DNA of 64,000 nucleotides from Candidatus Ornithobacterium hominis (GCF_951229915.1 NZ_OX579588.1:1517001-1581000), one strand, 5' to 3'; positions 45,519 through 54,850 are shown, counted from the first letter of the stretch. Numbers and translations: made by a program. Notes: generated by a model from the letters alone, not told the origin.

Positions 45519-45809
45519 TTAAATGTTACTATATAAATCTATCACATCTCCATCAGCAACTTGAACAACAGCCTTTTTCAACTTATTTGTTTTACCAACC
45601 TGCAAACCAGTTTTCGTATACTTAGACTTATATTTAGGAGCATAAATCATAGTCTTAACATCCAAGACATTAACACCATACAATTCTTCAACAGCTCGTT
45701 TAATCTCCAATTTATTAGCCGTAGGCTTCACATAAAAAGCATACCTATTATTAAATTCTGAATCATTGGTAGCCTTTTCAGTAATCACGGGTTTTAAAAT
45801 AACACTCAT
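45519..45809 (-). CDS. rplW: 50S ribosomal protein L23
   Basis: 96 residues, beginning MSVILKPVITEKATNDSEFN. Located at the tunnel exit, where it docks trigger factor and SRP. Confidence 0.97.
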   Translation of the reverse strand: MSVILKPVITEKATNDSEFNNRYAFYVKPTANKLEIKRAVEELYGVNVLDVKTMIYAPKYKSKYTKTGLQVGKTNKLKKAVVQVADGDVIDLYSNI

Positions 45810-45815
45810 ACCTGC

Positions 45816-46445
45816 CTACTTTTTTAAATTATTCTCTATTTTCTCCACGGAATGTTCAAATAAATAAACTTCAGAAGCATTGATTATGTCATAACTATTT
45901 AATTCTGAATAATTTACAACCTTAACATTCTGTAAATTTCGGGAGGACAAATATACAAAATTATTTGATTCTCCCAACACAAAAAGACATTTTTTATTTT
46001 CAGCTCCAAAATTTGATAGAAATTCAACAAATTTCTTAGTTTTAATTTCATCAAATTTCAGTTCTTCAACAACTTTTAAAGCATTTGATTTCATCTTGGC
46101 GCTTAAAGCTGATTTTTTAGCAACTCTCTTCTGCGCTTTATTTAATTTAAAGCTATAATTTCTAGGTCTTGGCCCAAAAACTCGACCACCTCCTTTAAAT
46201 AAAGGATTCTTAATATCTCCAGCTCTTGCTGTTCCTGTTCCTTTTTGTCTTTTTATTTTTCGCGTACTACCTGCTATTTCTGCACGTTCTTTCGCTTTAT
46301 GTGTTCCTTGTCTTTTATTAGCTAGATGCTGTTTAATTTCAAGATAAACAGTATGCATGCTTGGATCTATTCCAAAGACACTATCGTCTAGAGTAATTTT
46401 CCTACTCGTCTCTTTACCTTTAATGTCAAAAATTGCTATTTCCAT
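45816..46445 (-). CDS. rplD: 50S ribosomal protein L4
   Basis: 209 residues with the tunnel loop (KRQKGTGTARAGDIKNPLFK). In E. coli L4 also represses its own operon by attenuation in the leader; a strong hairpin upstream of rplC (47084-47116) is a conceivable equivalent here. Overlaps rplC by 10 bases. Confidence 0.97.
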   Translation of the reverse strand: MEIAIFDIKGKETSRKITLDDSVFGIDPSMHTVYLEIKQHLANKRQGTHKAKERAEIAGSTRKIKRQKGTGTARAGDIKNPLFKGGGRVFGPRPRNYSFKLNKAQKRVAKKSALSAKMKSNALKVVEELKFDEIKTKKFVEFLSNFGAENKKCLFVLGESNNFVYLSSRNLQNVKVVNYSELNSYDIINASEVYLFEHSVEKIENNLKK

Positions 46446-47062
46446 CTTCTTAAAACTACATATGAATTTTTAGGTCCTGGGACAGCACCCTTTACTATAA
46501 TTAAATTCTTCTCTTTATCTATTTTCATCACCAAAAGGTTTTGAATAGTAGATTTTTTACCTCCTGTTCTACCAGCCATTCTCATTCCTTTGAATACTCT
46601 TGAAGGATCTGAACCTGCACCAATTGAACCTGGAGCTCTCAAACGATTATGCTGACCATGTGTAGATTGTCCAACTCCTCCAAAGCCATGTCTTTTCACA
46701 ACACCTTGAAAGCCTTTTCCTTTAGAGATACCTGTCACATCTACATACTCACCTTCACTAAACAAATCTACTTTAATCTCTTGTCCCAATTCAAGATCAC
46801 TAACAAAGTCACCATAAAATTCTACCAGTTTATGTTTTGGGGTAGTACCTGCCTTTTTGAAATGCCCTATAGCAGCATTTCCTGCATTTTTCTCTTTCTT
46901 GTCATCGAAACCTAATTGAACAGCTTGGTAGCCATCATTTTCAATGGTTCTGACTTGCGTAACTACACATGGCCCAGCTTGTATAATTGTGCAAGGGATA
47001 TTTTTCCCTTCCTCATTATATAAACTTGTCATGGCAATTTTTTTTCCAATAATTCCTGACAT
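46436..47062 (-). CDS. rplC: 50S ribosomal protein L3
   Basis: 208 residues beginning MSGIIGKKIAMTSLYNEEGK, with FQGVVKRHGFGGVGQSTHGQ, containing the glutamine that is methylated in E. coli. Early assembly protein. Follows the 72-base gap with the hairpin. Confidence 0.98.
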   Translation of the reverse strand: MSGIIGKKIAMTSLYNEEGKNIPCTIIQAGPCVVTQVRTIENDGYQAVQLGFDDKKEKNAGNAAIGHFKKAGTTPKHKLVEFYGDFVSDLELGQEIKVDLFSEGEYVDVTGISKGKGFQGVVKRHGFGGVGQSTHGQHNRLRAPGSIGAGSDPSRVFKGMRMAGRTGGKKSTIQNLLVMKIDKEKNLIIVKGAVPGPKNSYVVLRRWK

Positions 47063-47077
47063 TATATTTTTTTATTA

Positions 47078-47116
47078 GATAAAATTGTAGAGTAAAACAT
47101 TCTTTTACTCTACAAT
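47078..47116 (-). terminator. Intra-operon hairpin between rpsJ and rplC
   Basis: Perfect 14-bp stem (47084-47097 with 47103-47116) and a 5-base loop, followed on the minus strand by TTTTATC (47083 downwards). It is in the largest gap of the superoperon (72 bases), so it may be a partial terminator or attenuator that separates the str genes from the S10 genes, or an RNA processing site. Confidence 0.75.
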
Positions 47117-47134
47117 GTATTATTTTAATATTTA

Positions 47135-47440
47135 TTATACTTTAATTTCTACTTCTACTCCACTTGGTAATTCTAACTTCATAAGCGCATCTACAGTCTT
47201 AGAAGAAGAGCTATAAATGTCTAAAAGTCTTTTATGTGCATTTAATTCAAATTGCTCTCTTGCTTTTTTATTTACATGTGGAGATCTAAGAACTGTAAAT
47301 ATCTTTTTATTCGTAGGTAAAGGAATTGGTCCATTTACCACTGCTCCTGTTGTCTTTACAGTTTTTACAATCTTTTCAGCTGATTTATCAACTAAATTAT
47401 GATCGTATGACTTTAATTTAATTCTTATCTTTTGACTCAT
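47135..47440 (-). CDS. rpsJ: 30S ribosomal protein S10
   Basis: 101 residues (MSQKIRIKLKSYDHNLVDKS start; SPHVNKKAREQFELNAHKR). Lies directly after fusA with no tuf gene between them, the usual Bacteroidota order. Confidence 0.98.
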   Translation of the reverse strand: MSQKIRIKLKSYDHNLVDKSAEKIVKTVKTTGAVVNGPIPLPTNKKIFTVLRSPHVNKKAREQFELNAHKRLLDIYSSSSKTVDALMKLELPSGVEVEIKV

Positions 47441-47445
47441 TTTTT

Positions 47446-49575
47446 TTAATCTTCGTTTGAACCGTTGGCTTTCGCAATCACATCATCAGCTACGTTTTGA
47501 GGCGCTGCTTCATATTTTTCAAACTCCATTGTAGAAGTCGCTCTACCTGAAGATAATGTTCTTAATGAAGTAACATAACCAAACATTTCTGATAAAGGAA
47601 CAGTTGCTTTAATTACTTTTGCATTATTTCTATCACTCATTCCAGATGGAACGCCTCTTCTTCTATTCAAATCACCAACAATATCCCCCATATTCTCCTC
47701 AGGAGTTAAAATTTCTAATTTCATAATAGGTTCCATAATTGCAGGTTTCGCTTTCTTAGCTGCCGCTTTAAACCCTAACTTTGCGGCTAGTTCAAATGAA
47801 AGCTGATCAGAATCTACTGGATGGAACGACCCATCTTTTAATGTAACTTTCATAGAATCTACTTCGTAACCAGCTAAAGGTCCATTCTTCATGGCTTCTT
47901 TAAAACCTTTTTCAACTGAAGGAATATATTCCTTTGGAATATTACCTCCTTTAATTTCATTGATAAACTGAAGCCCTTCTTTTCCTTCATCAGCAGGACC
48001 TATTTCAAAAACAATATCAGCAAATTTACCACGTCCACCTGTTTGTTTTTTATAAATCTCTCTGTGGTCCACTGTACCTAAAATCGCTTCTTTATACTCA
48101 ACTTGTGGTTGACCTTGATTTACTTCAACTTTAAACTCTCTCTTCAATCGATCAACAATGATATCTAAGTGAAGTTCACCCATACCAGAAATCACTGTCT
48201 GACTTGATTTCTCATCTGTTCTCACTTGGAAAGTTGGATCTTCTTCAGCTAATTTAGCTAATGCCATACCTAGCTTGTCAATATCAGCTTTTGATTTAGG
48301 TTCCACAGCGATACCAATTACAGGATCTGGGAACTCCATACTTTCTAAAATGATTGGAGCATCTTCAGAAGACAATGTATCTCCAGTCTTAATATCTTTA
48401 AATCCAACAGCTGCACCAATATCACCTGCTTCAATGTAATCTAAAGGTTCTTGCTTATTAGAGTGCATTTGATAAATTCTAGAAATTCTTTCTTTATTAC
48501 CAGACCTGTTATTTAGCACATAAGATCCTGCATCTAAATGCCCTGAATAAGCTCTAAAGAACGCTAATCTTCCCACAAATGGATCTGTAGCAATTTTAAA
48601 AGCTAAAGCTGAAAAAGGTTCCTCTGCAGAAGGCTTTCTTTTTACTATATCCCCTGTATCAGGATTAGTTCCCTCAACGGCTTCAATATCAAGTGGCGAT
48701 GGTAAATATCTACAAACACAATCCAACATAAATTGAACTCCTTTATTTTTGAAAGAAGAACCGCAAACCATTGGAATGATAGCCATATCTAACGTAGCTT
48801 CACGTAAAGCTTTATGAATTTCATCTTCTGTGATAGAGGATTCATCTTCAAAGAATTTCTCTAAAAGACTTTCATCATACTCTGCTACTGCTTCAATCAG
48901 CCTACCTCTTAACTCACGGGCCTTTTCTTTTAAATCATCAGGAATATCAATTTCATCAAAAGTAGCCCCTTGAGTTTCATCATGCCAAACAATAGCTCGA
49001 TTTTTAACTAAATCAACCACGCCTTTAAAATCCTCTTCATCTCCAATATTCAAAACAATTGGAACCGCATTTGAACCTAACATTTCACGAACTTGGGTGC
49101 AAACATTTAAAAAATCTGCTCCTTGGCGATCCATCTTATTCACAAATCCCAATCTCGGAACGCTATAATTGTCTGCTAACCTCCAGTTTGTTTCTGACTG
49201 AGGCTCCACGCCATCTACCGCACTAAACAAGAACACCAATCCATCTAATACTCTCAAAGAACGATTCACCTCTACAGTGAAATCAACGTGCCCTGGGGTA
49301 TCAATTATATTGAAATGATAATCTCTTGCTTCTGCTGTCGGCTTTCCGTTTTCCTTAGGGAAAACCCATGTACAAGTAGTAGCCGCAGAAGTAATAGTAA
49401 TACCCCTTTCTGCTTCTTGCTCCATCCAATCCATAGTAGAAGCCCCATCATGAACTTCTCCAATTTTATGAGTTCTACCTGTATAAAACAAAATTCTTTC
49501 GGTAGTAGTTGTTTTACCCGCATCTATATGCGCAGCTATTCCTATATTTCTTGTGAACTTTAAATCTCTAGCCAT
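47446..49575 (-). CDS. fusA: Elongation factor G
   Basis: Translocation GTPase. 709 residues with five domains; G1 AHIDAGKTT, G3 DTPGHVDF, G4 NKMDRQGAD are intact, as is domain IV/V. Full-length EF-G, not EF-G2-like. Lies between rpsG and rpsJ; tuf is not in the window. Confidence 0.98.
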   Translation of the reverse strand: MARDLKFTRNIGIAAHIDAGKTTTTERILFYTGRTHKIGEVHDGASTMDWMEQEAERGITITSAATTCTWVFPKENGKPTAEARDYHFNIIDTPGHVDFTVEVNRSLRVLDGLVFLFSAVDGVEPQSETNWRLADNYSVPRLGFVNKMDRQGADFLNVCTQVREMLGSNAVPIVLNIGDEEDFKGVVDLVKNRAIVWHDETQGATFDEIDIPDDLKEKARELRGRLIEAVAEYDESLLEKFFEDESSITEDEIHKALREATLDMAIIPMVCGSSFKNKGVQFMLDCVCRYLPSPLDIEAVEGTNPDTGDIVKRKPSAEEPFSALAFKIATDPFVGRLAFFRAYSGHLDAGSYVLNNRSGNKERISRIYQMHSNKQEPLDYIEAGDIGAAVGFKDIKTGDTLSSEDAPIILESMEFPDPVIGIAVEPKSKADIDKLGMALAKLAEEDPTFQVRTDEKSSQTVISGMGELHLDIIVDRLKREFKVEVNQGQPQVEYKEAILGTVDHREIYKKQTGGRGKFADIVFEIGPADEGKEGLQFINEIKGGNIPKEYIPSVEKGFKEAMKNGPLAGYEVDSMKVTLKDGSFHPVDSDQLSFELAAKLGFKAAAKKAKPAIMEPIMKLEILTPEENMGDIVGDLNRRRGVPSGMSDRNNAKVIKATVPLSEMFGYVTSLRTLSSGRATSTMEFEKYEAAPQNVADDVIAKANGSNED

Positions 49576-49582
49576 AATATTC

Positions 49583-50059
49583 TTAGAATCTAAAATGTGA
49601 AAATGCTTTATTCGCCTCAGCCATTCGGTGAGTTTCAGTCTTTTTCTTAACAGCTGCCCCTTCTTCTTTAGCTGCTGCTAAAATTTCTGCAGCTAACTTC
49701 TGAGCCATTGATTTCTCGTTTCTAGAACGAGAATACTTAATCAACCACTTCATTGCCATAGAAATTTTTCTATCAGGGCGAATCTGCATTGGAATTTGAA
49801 ATGTAGCTCCACCGACTCTACGCGATCTCACCTCCACATGTGGCATAACATTCGTTAGCGCATCTTTCCAAACCTCTAAAGCTGATTTTTCATCATCTTC
49901 TTTCCTTTGCTCAACAATATCTATTGCATCATAAAAAACCTTAAATGCAGTACTTTTTTTACCATCCAACATTAAATTATTAACAAAACGTGTAACTAAC
50001 GTATCATTAAATTTAGGATCAGGCAATAAATGACGCTTTTTTGCTTTTGTCTTTCTCAT
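49583..50059 (-). CDS. rpsG: 30S ribosomal protein S7
   Basis: 158 residues beginning MRKTKAKKRHLLPDPKFNDT with the conserved VRSRRVGGATFQIPMQIRP. Head-nucleating protein of the 30S subunit and, in E. coli, the str-operon repressor. Confidence 0.98.
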   Translation of the reverse strand: MRKTKAKKRHLLPDPKFNDTLVTRFVNNLMLDGKKSTAFKVFYDAIDIVEQRKEDDEKSALEVWKDALTNVMPHVEVRSRRVGGATFQIPMQIRPDRKISMAMKWLIKYSRSRNEKSMAQKLAAEILAAAKEEGAAVKKKTETHRMAEANKAFSHFRF

Positions 50060-50077
50060 TTCTTCAACAGAATTTTA

Positions 50078-50452
50078 TTATTTTTTAGGTCGTTTAGCTC
50101 CATATTTACTTCTTCTCTGCAAACGTCCATTTACTCCAGCGGTATCTAAAGCTCCACGAACAATATGATAACGCACACCAGGCAAATCTTTTACCCTTCC
50201 TCCTCTCACCAATACTATCGAGTGCTCTTGAAGATTATGCCCTTCTCCCCCAATATATGCATTCACCTCTTTCCCATTCGTTAAGCGCACACGTGCAACT
50301 TTACGCATAGCAGAATTTGGTTTTTTGGGTGTAGTCGTATACACACGCGTGCACACGCCACGTTTTTGAGGACATCCCTCCAAAGCAGCCGATTTACTCT
50401 TCTTAGTGAGTTTATTTCTACCTTTTCTAACTAATTGTTGTATTGTTGGCAT
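50078..50452 (-). CDS. rpsL: 30S ribosomal protein S12
   Basis: 124 residues, first gene of the superoperon. The decoding-site segments TTPKKPNSAMRKVARV and GGRVKDLPGVRYH have the wild-type lysines at the positions where streptomycin-resistance substitutions occur in other bacteria. The start codon is 56 bases below the promoter -7 box. Confidence 0.98.
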   Translation of the reverse strand: MPTIQQLVRKGRNKLTKKSKSAALEGCPQKRGVCTRVYTTTPKKPNSAMRKVARVRLTNGKEVNAYIGGEGHNLQEHSIVLVRGGRVKDLPGVRYHIVRGALDTAGVNGRLQRRSKYGAKRPKK

Positions 50453-50507
50453 ATAATAATATATTCAATTTTTTTCCAAAAAACACTTTTTATGTTTTTA
50501 AGGAGTG

Positions 50508-50538
50508 CAAAGGTAAGTGTTTTATTATAATTTACAAA
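50508..50538 (-). promoter_or_regulatory. Promoter of the rpsL-rplQ superoperon
   Basis: Minus strand: TTTG (complement of 50535-50538), 19-base spacer, TACCTTTG (complement of 50508-50515), a full match to the Bacteroidota promoter. It is the only such match found ahead of the 32 genes. Confidence 0.75.
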
Positions 50539-50561
50539 TAGTTAGCCAATAAATTCTATAT

Positions 50562-50625
50562 CTTTTTTTTAAAGCCTTTTAATTTCTTCTTCTATACATT
50601 ATTATTTAAGCCTTAAAAAATTAAA
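50562..50625. repeat. Two AAGCCTT elements between the divergent rpsL and miaB promoters
   Basis: Cores at 50572-50578 and 50608-50614, same orientation, 36 bases apart, inside a divergent promoter region with no gene end nearby. A terminator role does not explain these two copies. Confidence 0.6.
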
Positions 50626-50631
50626 ATAAAT

Positions 50632-50662
50632 CTGACATTGTGTCAGTAATTCATTATATTTG
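50632..50662 (+). promoter_or_regulatory. miaB operon promoter with an overlapping palindrome
   Basis: CTGACA-TTG-TGTCAG at 50632-50646 is a perfect 6-bp inverted repeat with a 3-base centre. The -7 box TATATTTG is at 50655-50662, and the -33 box (TCTG, 50631-50634) overlaps the palindrome, a typical operator position. Confidence 0.6.
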
Positions 50663-50679
50663 CAACTTAAAGTTTTTGA

Positions 50680-52113
50680 ATGTTAACGGAGAATAAAATT
50701 ATTTTAGAAGAAAAACAAGGGGAGGTTTTGCAACGCAATAATGATGGAGACAAAAAGCTTTTCTTAGAAAGTTACGGTTGCCAAATGAATTTTTCTGACT
50801 CAGAAATTGTGGCTTCAATTTTAGAGAAAGAAGGATACTATACCACAACTTCTTTTGAGGAAGCTGATTTAATACTTTTAAATACTTGCTCTATTCGTGA
50901 AAAAGCTGAACAAACTGTGCGAAATCGATTGAGCCAATTCAATCAGGTAAAGGCTAAAAATCCTGCTCTGATGATTGGTGTTTTAGGTTGCATGGCCGAA
51001 CGGCTAAAAGATAAGTTTTTGGAAGAAGAACACCTAATTGATTTAGTCGTAGGGCCTGACGCTTATAGAGATTTACCCCATTTATTGGAAAAAATAGAAG
51101 GCGGTAAATCGGCTGTAAACGTTATTCTAAGTAAAGATGAGACTTATGCAGATTTGAATCCAGTGAGATTAGGTGGGAATGGGGTTACTGCCTTTGTCTC
51201 TATCACTAGAGGTTGTGATAATATGTGTACGTTTTGTGTAGTTCCTTTCACTCGAGGGAGAGAAAGAAGTAGAGATCCTCATTCCATTATCAATGAATGT
51301 AAAGATTTACAACAAAAAGGTTATAAAGAAATCACACTGCTGGGGCAAAATGTAGATAGTTACTTATGGTATGGCGGAGGCTTGAAAAAAGATTTTAAAA
51401 GTGCCTCAGCAATGCAACAGGCTTCAGCTATTCATTTTTCACAACTGCTTGAAATGGTTGCACTTGCCGTCCCAGATATTAGAATTCGCTTTTCTACCAG
51501 CAATCCGCAAGACATGACGACTGATGTATTACACACCATGGCTAAATATGATAACATCTGCAAGTATATTCATTTGCCTGTGCAGAGCGGTAGCACTAGT
51601 GTTTTGGCAAGAATGAATCGTAAGCATACTCGAGAAGAATACATTGAATTAATCGACAATGTACGGAAAATTGTACCTGAATGTGCTATTTCACATGATA
51701 TGATTACGGGCTTCTGCGACGAAACAGAGGAAGAGCATCAAGAAACTCTCTCTCTGATGGAATACGTAAAATATGACTTTGGGTATATGTTTGCTTATTC
51801 TGACCGCCCAGGAACTCCTGCACATAAAAAATTAGAAGACAATGTGCCTGAAGAAATCAAAAAAAGACGTCTGCAAGAAATCATTCAGCTACAGCAAAAA
51901 CATTCTAAAGAACGAATGCAAGCTCAGCTAAATAAAATACATGAAGTTTTAATTGAAGGTGACTCCAAAAAAAGCAATTCTGATTGGTATGGAAGAAATA
52001 GCCAAAATGCTGTAGTTGTTTTCCCTAAAACAGGTGAAGAAAAAATAGGTGACCTTGTTTTGGTTTATGCTTCAGATTGCACATCTGCTACATTACTAGG
52101 AAATAAAATTTAA
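50680..52113 (+). CDS. miaB: tRNA-2-methylthio-N6-dimethylallyladenosine synthase
   Basis: Radical-SAM methylthiotransferase modifying A37 of tRNAs. 477 residues: N-terminal UPF0004 domain with cysteines in YGCQMN, NTCSIR and GCMAE; radical SAM motif CDNMCTFC in the middle; C-terminal TRAM domain. All six cluster cysteines are present. First gene of the operon that continues to secG, with gaps of 5 bases or small overlaps. Confidence 0.96.
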   Translation: MLTENKIILEEKQGEVLQRNNDGDKKLFLESYGCQMNFSDSEIVASILEKEGYYTTTSFEEADLILLNTCSIREKAEQTVRNRLSQFNQVKAKNPALMIGVLGCMAERLKDKFLEEEHLIDLVVGPDAYRDLPHLLEKIEGGKSAVNVILSKDETYADLNPVRLGGNGVTAFVSITRGCDNMCTFCVVPFTRGRERSRDPHSIINECKDLQQKGYKEITLLGQNVDSYLWYGGGLKKDFKSASAMQQASAIHFSQLLEMVALAVPDIRIRFSTSNPQDMTTDVLHTMAKYDNICKYIHLPVQSGSTSVLARMNRKHTREEYIELIDNVRKIVPECAISHDMITGFCDETEEEHQETLSLMEYVKYDFGYMFAYSDRPGTPAHKKLEDNVPEEIKKRRLQEIIQLQQKHSKERMQAQLNKIHEVLIEGDSKKSNSDWYGRNSQNAVVVFPKTGEEKIGDLVLVYASDCTSATLLGNKI

Positions 52114-52118
52114 AATTT

Positions 52119-52373
52119 ATGAAAATTTACAGCTTTTCCCTGTCTCTCTTTATTTTATTGAGCTCTTGTACCGAAGGGGAGTTAATCGGCTCAAAGTACA
52201 ATGAAGTCAAAAAAATAGACTCCGTTAAATTTATTCCTTTCGTTCCTACGGATGGCATTCAATCGCCACAAAATTCCATTTCTTCTGATTCTACTCACAA
52301 GAAAAAAACAGATTCCTCCGTTAACACATCAACAGGCGTCAGACTATTAAATAAATTCATTTACACAAAATAA
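52119..52373 (+). CDS. Small lipoprotein of unknown function
   Basis: 84 residues: lipoprotein signal peptide (LFILLSSC, C17) and a serine/threonine/lysine-rich mature part with no recognised motif. It lies 5 bases after miaB and 5 bases before the sigma-54 activator, so it is translated as part of the operon. Low complexity suggests an envelope or spacer-like role; function unknown. Confidence 0.6.
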   Translation: MKIYSFSLSLFILLSSCTEGELIGSKYNEVKKIDSVKFIPFVPTDGIQSPQNSISSDSTHKKKTDSSVNTSTGVRLLNKFIYTK

Positions 52374-52378
52374 TTTAA

Positions 52379-53626
52379 ATGACAGATCAGTTTCAGTCCG
52401 TTAAGCAAAAATTCGGAATCATCGGGAACAACACGCAGCTCAACCGAGCGATTGAACGAGCAATCAATGTTGCACCAACAGAAATCTCTGTTTTAATCAC
52501 TGGTGAAAGCGGTGTTGGGAAAGAATTTTTCCCGAAAATCATTCATTCTTTAAGCCTTCGAAAACACAATAATTATATCGCCGTGAATTGTGGTGCCATA
52601 CCAGAGGGAACGATTGATTCTGAATTATTCGGGCACGAGAAAGGTGCTTTTACTGGTGCTACACAAACTCGAAAGGGTTATTTTGAAGTAGCTGACCAAG
52701 GGACGATTTTTTTAGACGAAGTAGGTGAATTACCATTACACACGCAGGTTCGTTTACTTCGGGTCTTAGAAACTGGAGAATTCATGAAAGTTGGGTCTTC
52801 TGAAACACAAAAAACAGATGTAAGAATCGTTGCAGCAACTAACGTAAATGTTTTGGAAGCTGTGAAAAAAGGAAAATTTCGGGAAGATTTATACTACCGT
52901 CTCAATACCGTAGAAATTCAAATTCCTGCATTGCGGGAGAGAAAAGATGACATCCCAATATTATTTAGAAAATTTGCTTCTGATTTTGCTTATAAATATC
53001 AAAGACCCGTGATTCATCTTAATAATGAAGCCTTAAATATCATCTCAAACTATGCTTGGCCAGGAAACGTAAGGCAGTTAAGAAATTTTGCAGAAGAAGT
53101 TTCTGTGGTAGAAACAAAAACAGAATTAGATGCTGACGAAATTTCTAAATTTCTACCAACACACTCTCTGATTCCTATTCACAGTAACGCCACAACGCCA
53201 AAACAGGAGTTTGATTTTGCCAACGAACGAGATTTGATGTACCAAGTTCTTTTTGACATGAAAAAAGATTTGAATGATTTAAGAAAATTAACTTTAGAAA
53301 TCATTCAAAACAATAAGGGAGACATTCTCAAAAACAACCCAGAATTGGTGCAGCGTATTTTTAGTAACGTGACACCTCCACCTAACCCTGATTCTCTCAT
53401 TCATTACGAACCAAATCCCACAGAATCTTACTCACAATATAATGATATAGAAGATTTCGAATATGAAGACATTCAAGAAAATCGAAATTTATCTTTAGAA
53501 GATAACGAGATTAATTTAATCGAAAAAGCCTTGCAAAAACATGATGGCCGAAGAAAAGATACGGCCGAAGAATTAGGGATTTCTGAGAGAACTTTATACC
53601 GAAAAATAAAGCAGTATGATTTGTAA
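52379..53626 (+). CDS. Sigma-54-dependent transcriptional activator (no receiver domain)
   Basis: 415 residues. It starts almost directly with the AAA+ domain: Walker A GESGVGKE (42-49), sigma-54 contact loop GAFTGA (89-94), Walker B IFLDEVGELP and arginine-rich lid. After a linker (about 265-375) rich in acidic residues comes a Fis-type HTH (TAEELGISERTLYRKIKQ). No receiver, GAF or PAS domain, so activity is probably controlled by abundance or by protein partners. Its position in the miaB-lptE-secG operon suggests control of envelope genes (inference). It overlaps lptE by 11 bases. Confidence 0.9.
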   Translation: MTDQFQSVKQKFGIIGNNTQLNRAIERAINVAPTEISVLITGESGVGKEFFPKIIHSLSLRKHNNYIAVNCGAIPEGTIDSELFGHEKGAFTGATQTRKGYFEVADQGTIFLDEVGELPLHTQVRLLRVLETGEFMKVGSSETQKTDVRIVAATNVNVLEAVKKGKFREDLYYRLNTVEIQIPALRERKDDIPILFRKFASDFAYKYQRPVIHLNNEALNIISNYAWPGNVRQLRNFAEEVSVVETKTELDADEISKFLPTHSLIPIHSNATTPKQEFDFANERDLMYQVLFDMKKDLNDLRKLTLEIIQNNKGDILKNNPELVQRIFSNVTPPPNPDSLIHYEPNPTESYSQYNDIEDFEYEDIQENRNLSLEDNEINLIEKALQKHDGRRKDTAEELGISERTLYRKIKQYDL

Positions 53627-54122
53627 ATATTTTTTTAAGGCTTTAAAAATTTTTCCATTTTTGTTGTTTTGGAGTTGCTACACCTTCACTGGCTCTTCAC
53701 TTGATGAGCGATACCAAACTGTAAACATTATGATGTTTCCCAATTATGCTCCTTTGCAAAACCCTAAATTGAGCCAACAATTTACAGAAGATTTAAAACT
53801 GAGATTTGACCAGCGTACAAGAATGAGCTTGACTAACACTGATGAAGCAAACATTATCATTTCTGGTGAAATCACCAATTATAACGTCACGCCAGTCAAC
53901 ATCGTCTCAGGCGATCGGGCAGCCAAAAACCGACTAACCATTACCATAAAAGTAGATTACATTAATAATGTAGAAGAAGATAAAGGCTTTACCAAATCTT
54001 ACTCTCAATACGAAGATTTTGAAGCCAATCAAAGCCTTGACATGGTGGAAGATGAAATGGTACAAGAAATTAATCAAAAATTGATTGATTTGATTTATAA
54101 CGATATAGTAGCAGATTGGTAA
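53616..54122 (+). CDS. lptE: LptE-family lipoprotein (LPS export)
   Basis: 168 residues: lipoprotein signal peptide with C21 (FWSC), then CYTFTGSSLDERYQTVNIMMFPN, which is the flavobacterial LptE start. LptE is the plug/partner of LptD for LPS insertion into the outer membrane. It starts inside the end of the activator gene (ATG at 53616). An AAGGCTT core (53637-53643) encodes FFKALKIF inside the signal peptide. Confidence 0.78.
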   Translation: MICKYFFKALKIFPFLLFWSCYTFTGSSLDERYQTVNIMMFPNYAPLQNPKLSQQFTEDLKLRFDQRTRMSLTNTDEANIIISGEITNYNVTPVNIVSGDRAAKNRLTITIKVDYINNVEEDKGFTKSYSQYEDFEANQSLDMVEDEMVQEINQKLIDLIYNDIVADW

Positions 54123-54850
54123 TGAAAATTTTAAGGCTTTTAAAAAATCCATTGGATTTAAAAGAAACTGACTTTGCTGTGATAGAAGAGCACATAGCGC
54201 TTCACCCCTACTTCCAAGCGCTTTATCTCTTGAAGTGTAGATTATTGAAAGAAAATAAAAATACTCACTTCCAAAAAACACTGCACAAAGCTGCTACCTA
54301 TACAACTCAACGAGGAATTTTATATAATTACCTTCATCATCAAGTCCCAAAGAAAAAACTCTCTATTGAAAATCCTACGGAAATTCCTGCAGAAGAAATA
54401 GCAGAGCAAAAATCCAAAGAAAAGCATGAAAATTTAACAGCTGATAAAAAATTCACCGCCTCTCATTCCTTTAGCGATTGGCTAAAAGTGGCAGAGAATG
54501 CTCGTAAGGGAGAATCAGAAATAATAACATTCGGTGAGCCAAAAACATATTTTGCTGAAGATTCTATAGAAAATCAACCATACAATCACAAGTCTAAAAT
54601 CATTGAAGCTTTTTTACAAAAAAATCCAAAAATCAGTCCTGCTAAAGAATATAAGCCCAACCCTCTGCAAATAGAGAAAGAACCTGATTATAAGGACTTA
54701 ATGACGGAAACTTTAGCCAAAATCTACGTTGAACAAAGTAAATTTAATAAAGCTATACAAGCATATAAAATTTTAGGTTTGAAATATCCAGAAAAAAGTG
54801 GTTACTTTGCAGACCAAATTAAAAAAATTAAAGCCTTTAAAAATAATTAA
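54122..54850 (+). CDS. Conserved protein with a C-terminal TPR-like motif
   Basis: 242 residues. N-terminal helices (MKILRLLKNPLDLKETDFAV) and a charged middle part; C-terminal ETLAKIYVEQSKFNKAIQAYKIL is a TPR-like helical hairpin. The ATG at 54122 is preferred to the TTG at 54116 because it overlaps the lptE stop as TAATG. Function unknown; its conserved place between lptE and secG suggests an envelope or export role. Confidence 0.7.
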   Translation: MKILRLLKNPLDLKETDFAVIEEHIALHPYFQALYLLKCRLLKENKNTHFQKTLHKAATYTTQRGILYNYLHHQVPKKKLSIENPTEIPAEEIAEQKSKEKHENLTADKKFTASHSFSDWLKVAENARKGESEIITFGEPKTYFAEDSIENQPYNHKSKIIEAFLQKNPKISPAKEYKPNPLQIEKEPDYKDLMTETLAKIYVEQSKFNKAIQAYKILGLKYPEKSGYFADQIKKIKAFKNN

